DNA from: an uncultured Alphaproteobacteria bacterium
Lineage (GTDB): Bacteria; Pseudomonadota; Alphaproteobacteria; HIMB59; GCA-002718135
Direction: 5' to 3'
NCBI GenBank assembly: GCA_902603095.1
Contig: CACKTS010000005.1
Coordinates: 1-59,043, forward strand
Length of the DNA stretch: 59,043 nucleotides
The notes under the pieces were generated by a model. That model searched no databases. It had not been told where the DNA came from and saw only the letters and a program-made list of their open reading frames with translations. The first letter of the stretch is position 1. Each line of letters starts with the position of its first letter. This document shows positions 52,207 to 59,043 of the stretch, piece after piece. The translations under genes and the position numbers were made by a program.

Positions 52207-53197
52207 TAGAAATACTTGATCTCAAACTTAAACATTCATAATCTAAATCAATTTTCGGAATATTTATTTGGCCATTTAGTATTTGTTTTAAAAATGATTT
52301 ACTTTGATTACTTGTTTTAATTATCTTGTAGTCTGAAAATTCTTTTTCTTTTATTATTTTTTGAATTAAATTTTCAAGAGTTAACTCTCCGTCTATAAGA
52401 TGATTTTTCTTAGCACTTTTTGTTGTATATATTAATGCGCCTATATCTTCTGTAATAGTATTAATTTCTATTTTTCTTTCTTTGGATACAATTCTTACAA
52501 AATCTTCATAAATTTCATCCACCATTTTTTGTAAGTGTTCTAATTCTTTTTCAAAGGGTTTTCTGAATGGATTTAAAATATCTTTAGATTTTCCAGCTAT
52601 TTTTGAGTAAACTTTTATTCCATTTATTGTTTCTATTCTATTTCCAAAAATGCCAGTTGATATTGATTTTGGGTTATCATAAAAAAACCATTCTGGTCCT
52701 TTAACACCAATACTTCCTAATATAGAGCCGTAATTTGCATAAATTTTATCACCGGATAATGAGGCCCAATATCCACCTGACGCAAGTATTTCATTAGTAT
52801 GAAATATGATTTCAGTTTTATTATTTTGTTTAAATTTAGTAATTATATCATACAAGTTTTTTGAGGCGCTAACAGTACCTCCAGGAGAATTAATTGAAAA
52901 AATTATAATTTTAGGTGAAAAATTTTTTAAATTTTCAAGATAATCATTTACCTCTGAGGGGGAAATTATCAAAGGGTTTGCTAATTCTACAAAATTTCTA
53001 TTTTTTTCTATAATCAAACCATTCATTTCAATTATAGCAATAGTGTTAGAAGAGGTTTCTTCACCTGATGAAAAAGCAAATTCATCTCTATTTTCATTGT
53101 TAATTAAACTAAAAATTAAAGTTAATAGTAATATTATTAAAGAAATTGAAACTAAATAAGCAAAAGTTTTTAAAAAAATATTAAAGAAAATAGCCAT
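52175..53197 (-). CDS. sppA: S49 family signal peptide peptidase (SppA-type)
   Basis: 340 residues with an N-terminal membrane anchor (FAYLVSISLIILLLTLIFSLI) and the S49 serine protease core: SINSPGGTVSASKNLYDI, NEILASGGYWASLSGDKIYAN (with the catalytic Ser in ASGGY) and GSIGVKGPEWFF. It degrades cleaved signal peptides in the inner membrane. This is the short single-domain form. It is divergent from groES, with the CIRCE operator in between. Confidence 0.88.
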   Translation of the reverse strand: MAIFFNIFLKTFAYLVSISLIILLLTLIFSLINNENRDEFAFSSGEETSSNTIAIIEMNGLIIEKNRNFVELANPLIISPSEVNDYLENLKNFSPKIIIFSINSPGGTVSASKNLYDIITKFKQNNKTEIIFHTNEILASGGYWASLSGDKIYANYGSILGSIGVKGPEWFFYDNPKSISTGIFGNRIETINGIKVYSKIAGKSKDILNPFRKPFEKELEHLQKMVDEIYEDFVRIVSKERKIEINTITEDIGALIYTTKSAKKNHLIDGELTLENLIQKIIKEKEFSDYKIIKTSNQSKSFLKQILNGQINIPKIDLDYECLSLRSSISTILSYQSVGC

Positions 53198-53270
53198 TTT
53201 ATTGGTTTATATAAAAAATTAAAAAAAATTAAAGCAAACTCTTGATTAAGGTTAAATAATGCTTAAATGA

Positions 53271-53297
53271 TTAGCACTCTATTAGCAAGAGTGCTAA
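53271..53297. promoter_or_regulatory. CIRCE operator (HrcA binding site)
   Basis: TTAGCACTC (53271-53279), nine bases, then GAGTGCTAA (53289-53297): a perfect match to the CIRCE consensus. It lies 42 bases before groES. HrcA represses groESL here until heat or misfolded protein titrates it via GroEL. A possible -35-like CTTGATT lies at about 53241-53247; I cannot place the -10 with confidence. The hrcA gene is not in the window. Confidence 0.97.
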
Positions 53298-53338
53298 TAA
53301 AAAAGTATTAATTTTCAATAATTTAAATTGAGGAGAAT

Positions 53339-53647
53339 ATGAACTTTAAACCATTACATGACAGAGTACTCGTTAGAAGAGTCGAATCTGATCAAAAAAC
53401 TGCAGGGGGAATAATAATTCCTGATACTGCTCAAGAAAAACCTATGGAAGGCGAAGTGCTAGAAGTTGGATCTGGTGCAAGAGATGAAGTAGGAAAACTA
53501 GTTCCATTAGACGTTAAAAAGGGAGATAAAATTCTCTTTGGTAAATGGTCAGGAACTGAAGTTAAAATGAATGGAGAAGATTATCTAATAATGAAAGAAT
53601 CAGACATTATGGGAATCATCTCTCAAACAAGAAAAAATAAAAAATAA
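53339..53647 (+). CDS. groS: co-chaperonin GroES
   Basis: 102 residues: [20 protein letters not shown] at the N-terminus, [13 protein letters not shown] as the mobile loop and [14 protein letters not shown] at the end. It caps the GroEL chamber. A GAGGAG ribosome-binding site precedes the ATG; groL follows 28 bases later, and CIRCE lies upstream. Confidence 0.97.
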   Translation: MNFKPLHDRVLVRRVESDQKTAGGIIIPDTAQEKPMEGEVLEVGSGARDEVGKLVPLDVKKGDKILFGKWSGTEVKMNGEDYLIMKESDIMGIISQTRKNKK

Positions 53648-53663
53648 ACAATAAATAATTTAA

Positions 53664-55340
<1,677 letters not shown>

Positions 55341-55364
55341 ATAAAAAAATAATTTGTAAATTTT

Positions 55365-55394
55365 AAAAAGCCTCCATTATAGGAGGCTTTTTTT
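55365..55394. terminator. bidirectional intrinsic terminator between groL and the peroxidase gene
   Basis: An 11-bp stem, AAAAAGCCTCC (55365-55375) with GGAGGCTTTTT (55382-55392), loop ATTATA, then more Ts. It ends groESL and, read on the other strand, the convergent peroxidase-like gene whose stop is at 55393. Confidence 0.92.
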
Positions 55395-55926
55395 ATAATA
55401 AATTATCTATTTTTTTTAAAATTTTTGAATGATCAGGTTTAGTCATAGAAGACCAAGAGGAATTAAGTTTACCATCTCTATCAAAAAGATATTTGTAAAA
55501 ATTCCATTTAGGAACCTTTCCATATTCTTCATTTAACCATATAAAAATTTCGTGTGCTTTATCACCCTTTACATCTAATGGAGAAGAAGTAACAAATCCT
55601 ACGTCATAATTTACCAAACAAATTTTTTTAATATCTTCAGTTGATGAGTATTCTTGGTTAAATGAATTACTTGTTATTGCCAAAATTGTTAGGTCTGTTT
55701 TTTTATAATTTATAAAAAGATTTTGAAGATTTTCATATTGTGGCGTAAATCCGCATCTTGATGCTGTATTAACCAAAAATATAGGTTTACCCTTGAATTT
55801 ACCAAGATCTATTGAGTTTCCATCAATATCTTCGAAGGAAAAATCATAAATAGTCATATTATTTGTATATCCTGTCTTGCAACAAAAAAACATTAAGAAA
55901 AAAATAATTAAACTAATGAATTTCAT
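55393..55926 (-). CDS. exported glutathione-peroxidase family protein
   Basis: About 177 residues from the ATG at 55926; five more codons are open upstream, but this start puts the hydrophobic signal (MKFISLIIFFLMFFCC) first, and the Cys pair may be a lipidation site. The catalytic cysteine is Cys58 (NTASRCGFTPQYENL); KWNFYKYLFDRDG carries the conserved Trp and Asn. The usual CNQF is replaced by SNSFNQE. It reduces peroxides with thioredoxin or glutathione, here probably outside the cytoplasm. gshA/gshB lie about 6 kb away. Confidence 0.85.
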   Translation of the reverse strand: MKFISLIIFFLMFFCCKTGYTNNMTIYDFSFEDIDGNSIDLGKFKGKPIFLVNTASRCGFTPQYENLQNLFINYKKTDLTILAITSNSFNQEYSSTEDIKKICLVNYDVGFVTSSPLDVKGDKAHEIFIWLNEEYGKVPKWNFYKYLFDRDGKLNSSWSSMTKPDHSKILKKIDNLL

Positions 55927-55961
55927 GTTATTAATAATCACAACTTATAAATAAATCGAAA

Positions 55962-57095
55962 ATGGAAGCTATCAATAGTTTTAAGAAACTTTTTTTGGAA
56001 GTATGGAATGAAGGTGTATTTGGTGTCAATGCTTCTGAAATTATAGTAGGTTTTATCATATTTCTATTATTTTATGTTTTAAGAAGGTTGTTTGCTAGAT
56101 TTATAATAAGTAAGTTAAATAAAATCGTTAATAAAACTTCAACCAAAATCGATAATACAGTTGTAGATGTAATAGAAGGCCCCTTAAAGTTTCTTCCTGT
56201 AGTTTTAGGTTTTTTTATAGCAACTTCTTATATTAATTTATCAATAGAAGTTCAAGAATTTATAGATTTACTAAATAGAACTTTAATTACTATTTTTATT
56301 TTTTGGTTATTACATCAACTTGTTAAGCCTTTTTCTTTTATAATAAAAAATTTTGAGGATAAAATTTCAAAACCTCTTGTTAATTGGACATTAAAGGGAT
56401 TAGAGATTATAATTATTATTCTAGGTATTGTTGCAGTATTGGAACTTTGGGGAATAAAAGTAGGGCCTGTAATTGCTGGATTAGGATTGTTTGGTGTGGC
56501 TGTAGCTCTAGGGGCGCAAGATTTATTTAAAAATTTGATTAGTGGAATAATGATACTTATGGAAAAAAGATTTACAATTGGTGATGTTATTTTAGTATCA
56601 GACGAAGTTGAAGGAGTTGTTGAGCAGATTGGCTTTAGATCAACTTTAGTAAGAAGATTTGACTCTACTCCTGTAATGATACCTAATTACAAATTTGCTG
56701 AACAATCAGTCACTAATTATTCTAGAAGACATCATAGAAGAATACGGTGGCTTATTGGTCTTGAATATAAAACAACTATTGATCAATTAAAAATCATTAG
56801 AGATGAGATTACAAAATTAATAAACAATAAAAAAGATTTTGCAAAAAATGAAAATAGCGGATTTTTTGTTAGAATTGATAGCTTTTCTGAAAGTTCAATT
56901 GATATGTTAGTCCAAGTATTTACTGTTACAAATGACTGGTCTGAATTTTTGCGTATAAAAGAGGAGTTAGCTGTTTCAATTATTGAAATTGTTGAGGGAA
57001 ATAATGCAGGTTTCGCCTTTCCAAGCCAATCTATTTATGTTGAATCTATTTCTAAAGATAAATCTGAAATTTTTAATCCTAAGATTAATAAATGA
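55962..57095 (+). CDS. small-conductance mechanosensitive channel (MscS family)
   Basis: 377 residues with four to five membrane helices, then the pore helix and beta domain: GLGLFGVAVALGAQDLFKNL, ISGIMILMEKRFTIGDVI and GFRSTLVRRFDSTPVMIPNY are classic MscS features. It releases solutes during hypo-osmotic shock. Its stop overlaps the start of the AI-2E family gene by 4 bases. Confidence 0.92.
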   Translation: MEAINSFKKLFLEVWNEGVFGVNASEIIVGFIIFLLFYVLRRLFARFIISKLNKIVNKTSTKIDNTVVDVIEGPLKFLPVVLGFFIATSYINLSIEVQEFIDLLNRTLITIFIFWLLHQLVKPFSFIIKNFEDKISKPLVNWTLKGLEIIIIILGIVAVLELWGIKVGPVIAGLGLFGVAVALGAQDLFKNLISGIMILMEKRFTIGDVILVSDEVEGVVEQIGFRSTLVRRFDSTPVMIPNYKFAEQSVTNYSRRHHRRIRWLIGLEYKTTIDQLKIIRDEITKLINNKKDFAKNENSGFFVRIDSFSESSIDMLVQVFTVTNDWSEFLRIKEELAVSIIEIVEGNNAGFAFPSQSIYVESISKDKSEIFNPKINK

Positions 57096-58102
57096 AGCAG
57101 ACTTTAGAAACTAGTAGAATTGTTACAGGTTCATTATTTATTATTGCTAGTATTGCAGTAGCATTCATTCTTAATTTTGCTCAACCATTTTTGGTTCCAT
57201 TAGTAATAGCTCTTTTAATTCGAATTTTAATTGATCCAATTATTGATTATCAAATTGATTATTTACATATACATAGAGTAGTTGCTGTATTTGTCAGTCT
57301 TTGTTTAATTGTTTTTTTATTTATAATTATTGTACCATTTATAGGTTCTTCAGTTGTTACATTTCTTCAGTCCGCTGATGATTATAATAACAAAGTTTTA
57401 ATTTTAGTAGATATAGGTATATCAAAATTAAAAGAATTTAATGTAGAAATTGACAGAGATACAATAAGAAACTCTCTTAATACTTTACCACTGCTTGATT
57501 GGGCTTCAACTATTTTGAGCAATAGTGCCAATTTTATTTCAAAATTAGTTTTAGTGATAATTATGACTCTATTTTTATTATTAGGAAAGAAATCAGAAAA
57601 TACATCACCTGAATGGAATGACATAATCGGGCATGTAAAAAAATATATTTTCACAAAATTTATTACTTCATCAATAACTGGTTTAATAGCAGGTCTAATT
57701 TATTGGTTTTTAGGTTTAGAGCTTGCATTTATATTTGGGTCGTTAACTTTTTTACTAAATTTTATTCCAGTTGTAGGTTCTATTATAGCTGTTTTGTTGC
57801 CTATACCTATTGCTGTTTTACAATATAGCGACTTATCATCAGTTTTACTTATAATATTATTACCTGCAATTTTTCATCAGGTTATTGGTAATATAATTGA
57901 GCCAAAAATATTTGGGGATGCTTTTGGGCTTCATCCAATTACAATTATTTTATCTTTAATTTTCTGGGGTATGATTTGGGGAATAATAGGAGTTCTTTTG
58001 GCTGCACCTCTTACAGCAATTATTAGGGTTACTTTTGAACGATTTGAGTCTACTAAACAAATTGCAAGATTATTAGAGGGAAAAATTCATCTACAGCACT
58101 AA
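57092..58102 (+). CDS. AI-2E family transporter (PerM-like)
   Basis: 336 residues with about eight membrane helices. The family motifs FLLNFIPVVGSIIAVLLPIP and VIGNIIEPKIFGDAFGLHPI followed by WGIIGVLLAAPLTAIIRVTF are present. Members were first described as AI-2 exporters; many act in ion or solute transport. It overlaps the MscS gene and its stop is one base from the stop of the convergent aminotransferase gene. Confidence 0.88.
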   Translation: MKQTLETSRIVTGSLFIIASIAVAFILNFAQPFLVPLVIALLIRILIDPIIDYQIDYLHIHRVVAVFVSLCLIVFLFIIIVPFIGSSVVTFLQSADDYNNKVLILVDIGISKLKEFNVEIDRDTIRNSLNTLPLLDWASTILSNSANFISKLVLVIIMTLFLLLGKKSENTSPEWNDIIGHVKKYIFTKFITSSITGLIAGLIYWFLGLELAFIFGSLTFLLNFIPVVGSIIAVLLPIPIAVLQYSDLSSVLLIILLPAIFHQVIGNIIEPKIFGDAFGLHPITIILSLIFWGMIWGIIGVLLAAPLTAIIRVTFERFESTKQIARLLEGKIHLQH

Positions 58103-58103
58103 A

Positions 58104-59043
58104 TTATTTTAAAATTTCTTTTGCTATTTCATAACTAAATCCTGCTCTTGCAAATTTAGAAAGTTTTTTTTCGTAATCTTTATCATTATCTAATAATTTA
58201 TTTTTTTTTAATTTATTTGAAATCATTATATTATTTTGTCTAGTTTTTATACCTAGTAATAATCCAGCTCCTCTAATTTCAACAATTTCATTGTAATGGC
58301 TTTCTAATTTTTTTAAATTTTTCCATAAATACCTTGATATTGAATCTACTTTTTTCAAAAAATTTTTTTCAGAAATTATTTTTAAAACTTCTCTTCCAAC
58401 ACTAACTGCAAGAGGATTCCCCCCATATGTTGAACCATGTTTGCCTTGCGTCATACCAATACTTGCTTTTTTTGTGGCTAAACAAGCTCCAAGGGGGAAA
58501 CCCGAGCCAATACCCTTGGCTGTGGCTAAAATATCTGGTTTAATCTTTGCCCATTCATAAGAATATAATTTACCAGATCTGCCAAAACCTGATTGTACTT
58601 CATCTAAAAAAAGCAAAATGTTATTTTTGTCACAAATATTTCTTATATATCTTAAGTATTTAAGTGTTGCTGGTCTAATTCCACCTTCTCCCTGAATAGG
58701 TTCAATTAGTATTGCTGCAGTTTCTTGATTAATAATTTTCTTCAATGCCTTCTCATCATTGAATGGAATATTTTTGAAACCACTCATTAGTGGGGTAAAT
58801 CCATTTGAGTATTTTTTATTTTTTTGAGCAGACAATGCGGCAAATGTTCTACCATGAAATGCTCCTTTAAAAGTAATTATATTTTTTTTGTTTTTATTTT
58901 TTAAATTCCAATAACTTTTAACTACTTTCAAACCACACTCTATTGCTTCTGCGCCAGAATTTGTAAAAAAAACTTTATCGGCAAATGTATTTTTACAAAG
59001 CTCTTTTGCAAATAACTCTTGATTATTGTTTTTATAAAGATTT
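58104..59043 (-). CDS. class III aminotransferase, ArgD-like, with an unusual RecX-like C-terminus (5' end off window)
   Basis: The reading frame is open to the right edge, so the N-terminus is missing; 312 codons are visible. The family motifs are clear: VFFTNSGAEAIECGLK, FKGAFHGRT, LIEPIQGEGGIRPAT, LFLDEVQSGFGRSGKLY, the PLP lysine in ATAKGIGSGFPLGA, and GSTYGGNPLAVSVG. This matches acetylornithine or succinyl-DAP aminotransferase. After RGAGLLLGIKTR, however, the usual ending with its R-x-x-P-P-L motif is absent; instead the protein ends KKLSKFARAGFSYEIAKEIL, which looks like the end of RecX. It may be a deletion fusion and may not be active. Confidence 0.75.
   Translation of the reverse strand, partial: NLYKNNNQELFAKELCKNTFADKVFFTNSGAEAIECGLKVVKSYWNLKNKNKKNIITFKGAFHGRTFAALSAQKNKKYSNGFTPLMSGFKNIPFNDEKALKKIINQETAAILIEPIQGEGGIRPATLKYLRYIRNICDKNNILLFLDEVQSGFGRSGKLYSYEWAKIKPDILATAKGIGSGFPLGACLATKKASIGMTQGKHGSTYGGNPLAVSVGREVLKIISEKNFLKKVDSISRYLWKNLKKLESHYNEIVEIRGAGLLLGIKTRQNNIMISNKLKKNKLLDNDKDYEKKLSKFARAGFSYEIAKEILK

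Overview
The window reads as a piece of a small, AT-rich, streamlined chromosome from a marine-type alphaproteobacterium. Several gene blocks are typical of that class: atpI-atpB-atpE-atpF'-atpF, smc-dsbA-DUF721 divergent from mutY, a CcrM-type GANTC methyltransferase next to rnhB, ispH-thrB-rnhA, an initiator tRNA with an A:U/G:C/G:C anticodon stem, and groESL behind a CIRCE operator. Very low GC, short intergenic gaps, overlapping genes and a shortened SMC fit a SAR11-like, HIMB59-like or similar lineage. I cannot decide which from this window alone.

Layout. 1-4.8 kb: end of a PLP desulfhydrase/deaminase gene, an SDR, a GlcD-type FAD oxidase, a serine-hydrolase (beta-lactamase fold) protein and a DMT exporter. 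4.8-23.4 kb: core genes (yceI, rnhA, thrB, ispH, the Fo half of ATP synthase, smc, a DsbA-like protein, DUF721, mutY, a class IV aminotransferase, ccrM, rnhB, moaB, a Slt-type lytic transglycosylase, a family 4-like uracil-DNA glycosylase, a TPR protein, ispE). 23.4-31.1 kb: an accessory island bounded by two identical intact tRNA-Gln genes. It carries a carbamoyltransferase, an SxtJ-like membrane protein, a 49-residue DUF5989/SxtK-like protein, a large membrane protein and two paralogous SGNH-type proteins, and it probably decorates a surface glycan. 31.1-33 kb: an SH3-like protein, initiator tRNA-fMet and a methyltransferase. 33.1-39.7 kb: sulfur oxidation, with fccAB on the plus strand and soxS-like-soxY-soxZ-soxC-soxD-soxB on the minus strand, sharing a bidirectional terminator. 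No soxX or soxA is present here. 39.8-42.2 kb: a transglutaminase-like protein and small membrane or secreted proteins.

The most unusual part is 42.39-46.45 kb. An intact tRNA-Arg(ACG) gene is followed by two further copies of its 3' portion (52 and 45 bp, identical), giving three direct repeats. They bound two consecutive cargo segments of about 2.5 and 1.5 kb. The first carries four co-directional genes (a secreted protein, two proteins I do not recognise, and a MORN-repeat protein). The second carries one secreted trypsin-like protease with a charged coiled coil. No integrase is visible. The arrangement looks like a tandem array of non-autonomous tRNA-targeted integrative cassettes.

46.45-59 kb returns to core-type genes: a MATE exporter, gshB-gshA, a methyltransferase and a GT61 glycosyltransferase, an S49 peptidase, CIRCE-groES-groEL, a glutathione-peroxidase-like protein, an MscS channel, an AI-2E family transporter, and an ArgD-like aminotransferase running off the right edge. 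The C-terminus of that aminotransferase looks replaced by a RecX-like tail.

Links between genes: moaB could supply molybdenum cofactor for the SoxC subunit; gshA/gshB could feed glutathione to the peroxidase-like protein; ccrM has three of its own target sites packed into its upstream gap.
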